From Deltaproteobacteria bacterium (GTDB lineage Bacteria; Desulfobacterota; Binatia; HRBIN30; JACQVA1): DNA of 64,000 bases. The stretch covers positions 1 through 64,000 of the forward strand of contig JACQVA010000022.1 in the NCBI GenBank assembly GCA_016210005.1, in the 5' to 3' direction. The stretch's first letter is position 1. Each line of letters starts with the position of its first letter. The notes beneath the pieces are model-generated. The model was given only the letters and a program-made list of their open reading frames with translations, was not told where the DNA came from and made no database searches. Shown here one piece after another: positions 53,601 to 60,127 of the stretch. Position numbers and translations under genes: made by a program.

Positions 53601-55085
53601 TTCGGCCATGAACACGGAGCAATGCTGGCCGAGCGAAACACCGCAGCCGCTGGCTATGGCCTCCTGGCCGAGCTGGGCGACGCCGTCGATGCCGGCGAAC
53701 TTGCGGCCTTGCTCCTCGATGAACGAGCCGGTGCCCGCGCTGCACGCCTCATTCATGGCGGCGTCGATCACGCGACCCTCGGCCAGGCGAATGTACTTGG
53801 CGTCCTGCCCGCCGATCTCGAAGATGGTGTCCACGCGCGGATCGTAGTGGCGCGCGCCCTCGGCGTGGGCGGCGATTTCGTTGAGTACGTAGACCGCTGC
53901 CACCCCGTAGCAGGTGGCCAGCAGCGAGCCGACAATCTCACGGCCACTGCCGGTGACGGCGCAAGCCAGCACCGGCCAGCGCCCCGCCGCACTCTCGACG
54001 AAGCGGCGCATCAGTGCCTGCGCGGCCGCGACCGGGTTGCCGTTGGTATTGACGTAGTCTTCCCATAGCGGCTGCCGGCCGGCGCCGTCGAGAGCGACGA
54101 TCTTCGAGCCGGTCGAGCCGATGTCGAAGCCGAGAATGAGCCCACCCGGTGCTGCGTCGGCGGCCGGCGGCTGTGGCCGCGGCAGGCGCCGCACGCGGGC
54201 CAATGAACCGGCCAGCGCCGGAACCGAGTCGAACTCCGCAACCGCGGCGGGCACGAACAGCGCTGCCAACGCGGGCACTGCCTGCGACCGTTCCGAGGCC
54301 AGCGCAGCCGCACCGAGCGCTTCCAGAAAAAGCGCCTCGTCTTCGCTCGCCTCGAGCAACACCATGCCGCGAGCGGCCAGGAAGCGCGCGAAGTTGCTCC
54401 GAATGCGGGCCGAGCGGCTGATGCCGCCGATCAGCATGGCCTTGGCCGGGCTCACCTGCGGCTTGATCAGCACCTGCACGTTTTCGCATACGGCGTCGTA
54501 CAGGCCCGCCAGAATGCGGGCGCGATCCTCGCCCTTGTTGGCCAGGTGGGTCATGTCGGTCTTGAGGATGACCGGACAGCGCCCCGACAGCGCCGCCGGA
54601 TTCTCCACCCGCTCGCACAGCGCACTGGCAGCTTCGATGCTGAGATCGAAGCGCTGGACCAGCTGGCGCAAGAAGTTGCCCGTGCCCTGAGAGCAGCGCG
54701 AGTTCTCGCGAAAGACCTCGGCACCGCTGTCGCGTAGCTCTAGTACCGAGAATCCATGTCCGCCGATAGAGATGATGGTGGCCGACGTCGCTTTGCCGAG
54801 GAAGCGAAAGCCGGCGGCCTGAGCTTGCTTGGTCGGAACCCGCGGCAGGGCGAGCTGACAACTGAAGCGCCCGCTCACCGCGGCGCCGCTGACGCCATCC
54901 CAGCCGATGTTGTCCAGCACCGATCGCAGCGCGGCCGCGGGCTGCTTGTCATGCTCCGCAAGCCAGTGACCGGCCCACTCGAGGCCTGGGCCGTGGCGGC
55001 GCAGCTCGGCGACTTTGATGGTCTCGGCACCGAGATCGATTCCGAGATACCGCTCCCTCCGTGGCGGCTCCGTCGTTGGGCTCAT
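50610..55085 (-). CDS. Giant double-ASKHA acyl-CoA dehydratase-activase-like protein (BcrAD/BadFG + DUF2229)
   Basis: 1,491 residues. First ATPase domain (about 13-265) has GIDLGAETIK, SIGGHGFSVLEL and NSRCSQGTGNF. The second (about 317-580) is better conserved: GFDIGSTGSKIV, EIGGQDAKY, EACSAGTGSFIEE (Cys448) and CGVSLGQHCSVFM, which keep the Cys that bind the bridging 4Fe-4S cluster in 2-hydroxyacyl-CoA dehydratase activases. A Cys motif CRSARGCGGSGNRC (608-621) follows. The rest (about 690-1491) matches DUF2229 and dehydratase-component-like regions (FVLKGLFPFFATFLHQLGF, CYPVAADVP, YSCGPDSF, KECVPMCITLGS). No dehydratase subunits are near. I suggest ATP-driven low-potential electron transfer, perhaps to the corrinoid protein encoded on the other side of TetR. 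GTG 55106 is an alternative start. Confidence 0.85.
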   Translation of the reverse strand: MSPTTEPPRRERYLGIDLGAETIKVAELRRHGPGLEWAGHWLAEHDKQPAAALRSVLDNIGWDGVSGAAVSGRFSCQLALPRVPTKQAQAAGFRFLGKATSATIISIGGHGFSVLELRDSGAEVFRENSRCSQGTGNFLRQLVQRFDLSIEAASALCERVENPAALSGRCPVILKTDMTHLANKGEDRARILAGLYDAVCENVQVLIKPQVSPAKAMLIGGISRSARIRSNFARFLAARGMVLLEASEDEALFLEALGAAALASERSQAVPALAALFVPAAVAEFDSVPALAGSLARVRRLPRPQPPAADAAPGGLILGFDIGSTGSKIVALDGAGRQPLWEDYVNTNGNPVAAAQALMRRFVESAAGRWPVLACAVTGSGREIVGSLLATCYGVAAVYVLNEIAAHAEGARHYDPRVDTIFEIGGQDAKYIRLAEGRVIDAAMNEACSAGTGSFIEEQGRKFAGIDGVAQLGQEAIASGCGVSLGQHCSVFMAEVIDEAVAAGVEKRAIIAGLYDSIVQNYLNRVKGSRSVGDVIFCQGMPFSADALAAAVARQTGSEVIVPPNPGTVGALGIALLASKEIALAERSALDPRRFLEAQVVRKDTFICRSARGCGGSGNRCRIERLATSTNATTQRFTWGGACSLWDKGTGKRKLPDLAPNPFREREELVEEVIAQTTRLRGRPTIAITDEFVLKGLFPFFATFLHQLGFDLIVRRGADQAALKRGIERANVPFCAPMQQFHGLVSTMVEDKPDFLFLPMLRGVPHVAEAGRAAVCPIVQGSPDVLRWDLGACRNGGGNGKCPPPRPTATAAAAMPARDARRQLPSGNDPCAWLPAGTAAANVISPVIDFGGGNLDSRRFRDSCQRLAHAFGANGGSAWLAAYRSACAVQQRFEEACLELGQRALAFCAAHEVVPIVVLGRAYTIYNKVLNSNVPAIIREQGALAIPVDCYPVAADVPVFEDMYWGYGQRSLRAAHQLRRRPGIYSLWCSNYSCGPDSFCLHFYSYIMQGRPFAVIETDGHAGDAGTKTRVEAFLHCVQQDRSGAARANTVNDFGNIERQRPRPADVRARGETVLIPRMGPGADILAAALSGAGIPAQSLPLPDRAALQLGRRYTSGKECVPMCITLGSLLQRLERERHTASRFVFLMPRTNGPCRFGVYNLLHKIVLERLGWHERVRVWAPMDIDYSEGMPSGLLPLCVAGWIATDVLLQGLHDVRPVENAAGAAEAVFRRYATQLVERVRAEAGKQPTIRHSLIQALTGRLFGCTAILRRAARDYAAAKTERQLPTVAVVGEIYVRCDPFANDFVIDKLERRGLRALLAPFNEWLEYADWCHTQEGRTGGVGARLSSALLLRTQQVLHATLARRLGWHARTSVRDSLSAAAPYLRTSLFGEAVLTVGSAVHEWRSGAVDGVVNVGPLECMPGKLAEAQLFHAGEREGLPSLSLPFNGDPLDGQLLDNFAFEVHNGYRRRRSALGAARAATGTPAGSART

Positions 55086-55173
55086 CGCGGTGGCCCAAAA
55101 AAGCACTTTGCGACCGCAGGATCAAACGACGGGCACGGCCCACGGGCAAGCGCCGTGGCGCCGGCCGCGTTCT

Positions 55174-55842
55174 TCACCTTTTCAACGGGCGGGCACTTGA
55201 GCGGCCCCGCCGGTGACCGGCAGCGCTGTCGAGCACCGTAGCGATCACCAAGTCGATGAAGGCAGCGCCGACCGGGCGGCGGGAGAAGAGCAAGCGATTA
55301 ACGATCGGGCCGACGAGAAGATCGACCAGCATGTCGGCATCACAGCCGGCGGGTAGTTCGCCGCGGCTGAGGCCGCGGCGCGCGATCTCGACCAGCGGCG
55401 CCCGCCGCCGCTCCAGGTAACGGCCAACCACGTGATCAAGGTCACGGTCGCCGCCGTGCTCCGCGACCAGCTGCGGCAGGACCCGGCCGAGCGGCGACGA
55501 TCGCAGGATCGTGACCAGGTTGCCCAGCGCCTGGCGGAAATCGCCCCGCAGCGTACCGCTGTCGGGCAGCTGCAGCTCGGGCAACGTCGTGATCGCGTCA
55601 ACCACCAGCGGCAGCTTCGACGACCAGCGCCGATAGATCGTGGCTTTGCCGACACCGGCACGCGTGGCGACCGCTTCGACCGAGAAGCCGGAGATGCCGT
55701 TTTGCGCCAGCAGTTCAAGCGTGGCCTCCAGGATGGCCCGCTCCGCCACCATGCTGCGCGGCCGCCCCCGCCCGGCCGCGGCGCCCGCCGCTAGCGGCCG
55801 CGCTTTCGCGCCGAGGTTTCGCCTTCGCAACCGAGATGCCAT
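55174..55842 (-). CDS. TetR-family transcriptional regulator
   Basis: A 222-residue repressor. ATG 55842 begins MASRLRRRNLGAKARP, and a helix-turn-helix of the TetR type follows: AILEATLELLAQNGISGFSV, EAVATRAGVGKATIYRRWSS. The C-terminal ligand and dimer domain is diverged, with NRLLFSRRPVG near the end. The gene is divergent from the LLM oxidoreductase, with a palindromic operator between them, and is 88 bp upstream of the giant activase on the same strand. It probably represses both directions and responds to the methylated substrate or a product. Confidence 0.88.
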   Translation of the reverse strand: MASRLRRRNLGAKARPLAAGAAAGRGRPRSMVAERAILEATLELLAQNGISGFSVEAVATRAGVGKATIYRRWSSKLPLVVDAITTLPELQLPDSGTLRGDFRQALGNLVTILRSSPLGRVLPQLVAEHGGDRDLDHVVGRYLERRRAPLVEIARRGLSRGELPAGCDADMLVDLLVGPIVNRLLFSRRPVGAAFIDLVIATVLDSAAGHRRGRSSARPLKR

Positions 55843-55963
55843 TGCCTGATCCTGCTCCGCGCCGCCCGACCACTGGGGCTGCTGGCGCCACAGTGCATGA
55901 GACCCGAAGTGGCCCCGTCCGGCGATGACTTTCGTCACCGGGCTGGCTGCGGCCTGACATATT

Positions 55964-55980
55964 CGATACGATTCGTATCG
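55964..55980. promoter_or_regulatory. 17-bp TetR operator palindrome
   Basis: CGATACGA-T-TCGTATCG is a perfect inverted repeat with a single central base, of the ATACG/CGTAT type bound by many TetR proteins. It stands between the divergent tetR (start 55842) and LLM (start 56021) genes. On the plus strand CTGACA (55954-55959) and TATCGT (55976-55981), 16 bp apart, give a promoter whose spacer and -10 are covered by the palindrome, so a bound dimer would block it. Confidence 0.75.
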
Positions 55981-56020
55981 TACTAGAAATACCCCGCGCG
56001 AGCAGGGACGGAGGCAGGTG

Positions 56021-56902
56021 ATGAAGTTCTGGCAGTCGATTGCGTTTGCCGAAGCCGATCAACTCATTGAAGTAGCCAAGATCTGCGAGGATGTCGGCTT
56101 CGATGGCGTGATGATCTCCGAGCACCTGCTTCATGTCGAGCAGTTGCAGTCACGCTATCCGTATTCCGCCGACGGCAAGCCGCCCTCGTTCACTGCCGCG
56201 ACCCCGTGGCCGGAGTGCTGGTCGCTGATTGCGACTTTGGCCGCGGTGACCAAGCGGCTGCGCTTCGTCACCAATGTCTTCATCCTGCCGTTGCACCATC
56301 CGATTGAGGTGGCCAAGGCGGTCGCCAGTGTCGCCTCGTTTTTCGACGGCCGAGTCATCCTCGGCGCGGGCTCGGGCTGGATGAAGGAGGAGTTCGATAT
56401 TCTCGGCGTCGACTTCAGTACTCGCGGCAAGCGCTTCGACGAGTCGATCGAGGTGCTGCGCAAGCTCTGGAGCGGCGCGGTGGTTGAGCATCACGGCCGG
56501 TTCTTCGACTTTCCGCCCGTCAAGATGTGCCCGGTGCCGCGGACGCCGGTGCCGATATACATCGGCGGCATGAGCGCCGCGGCCCTGCGCCGCACCGCGC
56601 GCCTGGGCGACGGCTGGCTCGGCGCGGGCCAAACCCCGGAGCAGGCCAGCGCCACCGCCGCCGAACTCATGCAACTGCGCCGAGCCGCGGGCCGCGGCAA
56701 CGACGCCTTCGACATTGTCACTCCGCTGACCGTGCCGCCCGAGATCGACGCGATCAAGCGCCTCCAAGATGCCGGCGTCAGTGGCACGGTCAGCTATCCC
56801 TTCAGCTTCACCATCGGCCCGACCTCGACCATCGCACAAAAGCGGGCCTACCTCGAAAGCTACGCCGACAAGATCATCGCCAAAATGAAGGGCACGGGCT
56901 GA
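56021..56902 (+). CDS. LLM-class flavin/F420-dependent oxidoreductase
   Basis: A 293-residue luciferase-like monooxygenase/F420-reductase fold. MKFWQSIAFAEADQLIEVAK opens it; EDVGFDGVMISEHL carries the active-site acid/His area, and RVILGAGSGWMKEEFDILG the phosphate-binding loop. TPVPIYIGGMSAAALRRTAR is the other family block. Cofactor (F420 or FMN) cannot be decided by eye. GGAGG six bases before ATG 56021 fixes the start. First gene of the methyltransferase operon. The Rossmann-fold alternative is excluded by these motifs. Confidence 0.88.
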   Translation: MKFWQSIAFAEADQLIEVAKICEDVGFDGVMISEHLLHVEQLQSRYPYSADGKPPSFTAATPWPECWSLIATLAAVTKRLRFVTNVFILPLHHPIEVAKAVASVASFFDGRVILGAGSGWMKEEFDILGVDFSTRGKRFDESIEVLRKLWSGAVVEHHGRFFDFPPVKMCPVPRTPVPIYIGGMSAAALRRTARLGDGWLGAGQTPEQASATAAELMQLRRAAGRGNDAFDIVTPLTVPPEIDAIKRLQDAGVSGTVSYPFSFTIGPTSTIAQKRAYLESYADKIIAKMKGTG

Positions 56903-56931
56903 ATGCGGCACTGCCGGCTGAGGAAGTCAGC

Positions 56932-57240
56932 GTGACACTGGACCAACTCAAGGCCACCTATCCCGACCTCAGCTTCGAGGAGATCGGGCCCAATCCGGAC
57001 TGGACTGAAGACAGCGTCGGCTACTGCTTCGTGGTCGAAGCGCTCCCGCGCCACGGGCAGGGGCGGGTCACGGTGATGATCGACGACGAGCCCCGGCTGG
57101 CTTTGAGCGGGAGCACCGTCGGGCTATTCAAGCTGCTCGCCAACTGGGAGATAGGCCGCGCCCACCTCGCCTATCTCGCCTATGAACTCGGGCGCGTGGA
57201 GATGGCGATCCGGCACGGCCTGCCCTACTTGCAGGAGTAG
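56932..57240 (+). CDS. Conserved small protein of the methyltransferase operon, 102 residues
   Basis: From GTG 56932, which follows GAGGAA by six bases, 102 residues begin VTLDQLKATYPDLSFEEIGP and contain SVGYCFVVEALPRHGQGRVT, DDEPRLALSGSTVGLFKLLA and a C-terminal helix. It appears alpha/beta without a signal or cysteine cluster (a single Cys in GYCFV). I recognise no family. It lies 29 bp after the LLM gene and 29 bp before the corrinoid gene, so it is part of that operon. Confidence 0.75.
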   Translation: MTLDQLKATYPDLSFEEIGPNPDWTEDSVGYCFVVEALPRHGQGRVTVMIDDEPRLALSGSTVGLFKLLANWEIGRAHLAYLAYELGRVEMAIRHGLPYLQE

Positions 57241-57269
57241 CCGAGCCAAGCGACACGCTGAGGTTAGAT

Positions 57270-57977
57270 ATGAGCGTTACCATTCAAGAGATCTACGACG
57301 CCGTCTGGCAGCTCAAGAAGAGCAAGGCTTTTGAGCTGGTGACAAGGGGCCTGCAAGCAGGGCTCGACCCGGTCGAGATGTTACAGAAAGGCGTGATCGC
57401 CGGACTGCGGGTGGTCGGCGACAAGTTCGGCGCCAAGGAATACTTCCTCGCCGAGCTGGTGATGGGCGGCAAAGTCGCCGAGCCGTGCATCGAGCTGATC
57501 AAGCCGCATCTGCCGCCGAACGCCGAAGGCAAGCAGGGCACGGTTGTGATCGGTGCGGTCAAGGGCGACCTGCACACCATCGGTTACGGTCTGGTCTCCA
57601 CCCAGCTCGAACTGGCCGGTTTCGAGGTGCACAAGCTGGGGATCGATCTCGATTCCAAGTACTTCATCCAGAAAGCCGAAGAGCACCACGCCGACATCAT
57701 CGGGCTGTCGGCCTTTCTAGTCACCACGATTCCCTATTGCCCGGAAGTAATCGGCTACCTCCAGGACATGGGACTGCGGGACAAGTACAAGGTGATCATC
57801 GGCGGCACCGAATGCACCGCGGACAAGGCCGACGCCATGGATGCCGACGGCTGGGCCCTCAACGCCGTCGCCGCTGTCCCGCTGTGCCAGCAGCTGATGG
57901 GCAAGGACGTTGGTGAGGAAGCGCGGCTGGCGACCGGTTACAGTCATCCGTGGTGGTACAACGCGCGGCGGAGTTGA
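57270..57977 (+). CDS. B12-binding corrinoid protein (methyltransferase partner)
   Basis: A 235-residue methyl-carrier of the MtmC/MttC/MtbC type. The helical cap with GVIAGLRVVGDKFGAKEYFL AELVMGGK is followed by the cobalamin-binding Rossmann part, which keeps D100-L-H102-T-I-G105 (canonical DxHxxG, base-off His102), the GIDL and ADIIGLSAFLVTT strands and GGTECTAD near the end. Ribosome site TGAGG before ATG 57270. It should accept a methyl group from the following methyltransferase, be demethylated by a partner not seen here, and need reductive activation when the cobalt oxidises. Confidence 0.9.
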   Translation: MSVTIQEIYDAVWQLKKSKAFELVTRGLQAGLDPVEMLQKGVIAGLRVVGDKFGAKEYFLAELVMGGKVAEPCIELIKPHLPPNAEGKQGTVVIGAVKGDLHTIGYGLVSTQLELAGFEVHKLGIDLDSKYFIQKAEEHHADIIGLSAFLVTTIPYCPEVIGYLQDMGLRDKYKVIIGGTECTADKADAMDADGWALNAVAAVPLCQQLMGKDVGEEARLATGYSHPWWYNARRS

Positions 57978-58000
57978 GCAGAACCCTCTCAAGGTAGAGA

Positions 58001-58022
58001 AGCGGCAGCGCTGCTTGCCGCT
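58001..58022 (+). other. Intergenic hairpin between corrinoid and methyltransferase genes
   Basis: AGCGGCA (58001-58007) pairs with TGCCGCT (58016-58022) around an 8-nt loop, in the 93-bp space before the methyltransferase ATG. There is no T-run, so it is more probably an mRNA processing or stability element that lets the two genes be expressed at different levels than a terminator. Confidence 0.4.
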
Positions 58023-58070
58023 ACGTGTTTGTGACTCTCTGGTGCAGGCTATTCCAGCAGGAGAACGCAG

Positions 58071-59417
58071 ATGATCCCGATTATGGATTTCCAGGACCGG
58101 TCAGTGAAAGGCCCGGTAATGAAAGCCGACGACTTCGACTTGGAGTTCGCCTTCAAGGTGCGCGATCTGGTGGCGGAGTATGAGATCAAGTACGACCCCG
58201 AGCAGCTGGTCGTCGATGATCGCACCGCCGACGCCGTGTTCCATGCCGCGGTCGACTTGCTCGCCGACGTCGGCCTCTACCACATGAGCACCGAGCGGGT
58301 GGTGAAGTACAGCAAGGAAGAAATTCGGCAGCTGGCCCAGGAGTCGCGCGACAATCCCGCCTGCGTCACACTCGGTAAGCATCCCGACAAGATGACGTTG
58401 CGCTACCGCAAAGGCAGCGACGCCTGGGCGCCGACGAACTACGCCGGCCCGGCCGGAGTGGCGGAGAAGGACTGGTTCATCCCCTACGTCCAGTCGCTGG
58501 CGCAGGAGGAGTGCGTCCAAGGCCTCGGCATCTGCCCGGGGCTGGCTCGGCTCGACGCCATTAGTCCGAAGGCGGGCACTTTGACCGAAGTCCACGTGGC
58601 CCTGTGGGAGCAGGAGGCGTTGCGCGAGGCGCTCAAGCGCGCCGGCCGCTTGCATCTCAATCTCGGCCTGCTCTGCACCGCCAGCACGCCCAGCGCCACG
58701 ATGGCAGTGATGAACTCCGGCTACCGCGATGCTTACAACACCCAGATCGGCATCCACATCATGCCCGAGCAGAAGCTCAGCTGGAACCCGTTGTTACTGG
58801 CGCAATACTGCGAGATTAGGGGCATCGAGCCGTGGCAGAGCTCGATGTCGTGCATCGGCGGCCTCTGTCGCGACGGCGCGGAAGTGGCCGTGACCATGGT
58901 TGCCAACGCGCTCGGGCAGCTCAGCTATGCGCATGGCGGCACCATGAGCTTCTTCCCCAGCCACCTCGACGGCACCTGGGCAACGCGCGACTCGCACTGG
59001 GCCTTCAGCGGCGCCGCCCGCGCCTGCGAGCGCCACTTGGGTCTCGCCGTCGGCACTTCGATCTCGGGCGACGTCAAGGTCTGGCGCACGCCGGTCACGC
59101 TGTGGCAATCGGCGAGCGTAGTGGCGGTGTACGTCGCCAGCGGACTGTCCTACGCCTGGATTGCCGGCCACACCGGCCTCGAAGCGCGGTTGATCGACCG
59201 AATGCTGAAGGCGTGCACCGGCCTGTCGCCCACCGCCGCCAACGAGTTGGCCCAGAAGATCATGCTCCGGGTGGATGAGCTGCTGCCGGCGGTGCAGAAA
59301 CCGGTGCCGTTCACCCAGGCCTACGACCTCCAGACGGTGCAGCCCAGGCCCGAGTACGAGGCCGGGCTGCTGCGGGTGATGGACGAGCTGTCGCGGCTGG
59401 GCATGCCCCTGAACTAG
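58071..59417 (+). CDS. MtmB-like corrinoid methyltransferase lacking pyrrolysine
   Basis: A 448-residue TIM-barrel methyltransferase resembling monomethylamine methyltransferase MtmB over its whole length: the start MDFQDRSVKGPVMKADDFDL, the segment STERVVKYSKEEIRQL, GPAGVAEKDWFIPYVQSLAQ, GLEARLIDRMLKACTGLSP and the end FTQAYDLQTVQPRPEYEAGL. MtmB of methanogens carries pyrrolysine (UAG) after its AGRPGMGV segment. The matching AGRLHLNLGLLCTAS (191-205) here is read entirely with sense codons and has Leu/Cys in its place. The substrate is therefore unlikely to be a plain methylamine. It follows the corrinoid gene, and AGGAG precedes ATG 58071. Confidence 0.85.
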   Translation: MIPIMDFQDRSVKGPVMKADDFDLEFAFKVRDLVAEYEIKYDPEQLVVDDRTADAVFHAAVDLLADVGLYHMSTERVVKYSKEEIRQLAQESRDNPACVTLGKHPDKMTLRYRKGSDAWAPTNYAGPAGVAEKDWFIPYVQSLAQEECVQGLGICPGLARLDAISPKAGTLTEVHVALWEQEALREALKRAGRLHLNLGLLCTASTPSATMAVMNSGYRDAYNTQIGIHIMPEQKLSWNPLLLAQYCEIRGIEPWQSSMSCIGGLCRDGAEVAVTMVANALGQLSYAHGGTMSFFPSHLDGTWATRDSHWAFSGAARACERHLGLAVGTSISGDVKVWRTPVTLWQSASVVAVYVASGLSYAWIAGHTGLEARLIDRMLKACTGLSPTAANELAQKIMLRVDELLPAVQKPVPFTQAYDLQTVQPRPEYEAGLLRVMDELSRLGMPLN

Positions 59418-59447
59418 CCGCGGCGGCTGACAACACCGCCGGGGTCG

Positions 59448-59885
59448 TCAGTACTTGCCGAGGAACTTGTTCAGCCACTTGTGGATCGAGTGATAGGAGG
59501 CGCCTTGGGCGACGTACATCACCGCACAGGTGCCGGTCAGGATGTTCAGGCCACGTTCCCGGGCGAAGGCCAGCGCCTCGGGCGTGTCGCGGTTCATATG
59601 CACCCAGACGTTCTTGATGCCCGCATCCGCCACTTGTCGCACCGCTTCGAGCGTTTCCTCTCGCGGTACTTCGAGCACGGCGGCATCCACCTTCTCCGGC
59701 AGTGAGTGCAGGTCCGGATAGGTTTTGTCGCCGTCGATCCGGTCGACCGAGGGATCGACGGCGAACACCTTCTTGCCGCCCTTCTTGGCTTCGCCGTAGC
59801 TGATGCGCGGGAAGCCTTTCTTGGCCGAGTGGCCGACGAAAGCGAAGCTCGCATTGGTCCAGAACGTTTCATGTGCCGAGGCCAT
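59448..59885 (-). CDS. CoA-binding Rossmann protein (YccU/succinyl-CoA-synthetase-alpha-like)
   Basis: A 145-residue single-domain protein. ASFAFVGHSAKKGFPRISYG and KVFAVDPSVDRIDGDKTYPD match the CoA-binding loop of succinyl-CoA synthetase alpha, and VDAAVLEVPREETLEAVRQV and KNVWVHMNRDTPEALAFARE complete the fold. No phosphohistidine domain is present. Such proteins bind CoA, and their role is unknown. Ribosome site AAAGGAGG precedes ATG 59885. It follows the E2 gene on the same strand but after a 240-bp gap with hairpins. Confidence 0.85.
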   Translation of the reverse strand: MASAHETFWTNASFAFVGHSAKKGFPRISYGEAKKGGKKVFAVDPSVDRIDGDKTYPDLHSLPEKVDAAVLEVPREETLEAVRQVADAGIKNVWVHMNRDTPEALAFARERGLNILTGTCAVMYVAQGASYHSIHKWLNKFLGKY

Positions 59886-60023
59886 GGTGAATCCTCCTTT
59901 GCGCCTGCTTCTACGCCAGAACGCTCCCAAGCGGAAGCGAAAGGAATAGGTGGGCGCGCAGAGGCGCCCGGGCGGCTGGAGGGTGAGGAAATCAACGATG
60001 TACCCGCGGTCGCGGCGAAGTGC

Positions 60024-60106
60024 GGCGGGAGCACCGCTCCCGCCCTCAAGATCGGAAGGCGGAGCGAATAGCATCATTGTGGAGGGGTGGAGCATTGCTC
60101 CACCCC
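60024..60106. repeat. Pair of REP-like hairpins
   Basis: Two short-loop palindromes of related design lie in the gap after the E2 gene. The first is GGCGGGAGC-ACC-GCTCCCGCC (60024-60044). The second is GGGGTGGAGC-ATT-GCTCCACCCC (60084-60106), followed on the plus strand by CCGGGGAGTTTTT. Shared GGAGC/GCTCC cores and 3-nt loops suggest one dispersed repeat family arranged as a pair. The second also sits 22 bp after the E2 stop and may protect or end that transcript. Confidence 0.65.
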
Positions 60107-60127
60107 CCGGGGAGTTTTTCACAGCCT

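Noticed and set aside
51564-54068. 834-codon open frame on the plus strand, antisense to the giant activase
   Set aside because: Arg/Ala/Gly/His-rich translation without any family motif; it mirrors the codon pattern of the well-supported minus-strand gene.
57977-58071. Cobalamin riboswitch before the methyltransferase
   Set aside because: The gap is only 93 bp and lacks the B12-box sequence; only a simple hairpin is present.
58071-59417. Pyrrolysine (UAG) codon in the MtmB-like gene
   Set aside because: The frame is open throughout with no UAG, and the aligned region is encoded by ordinary codons.
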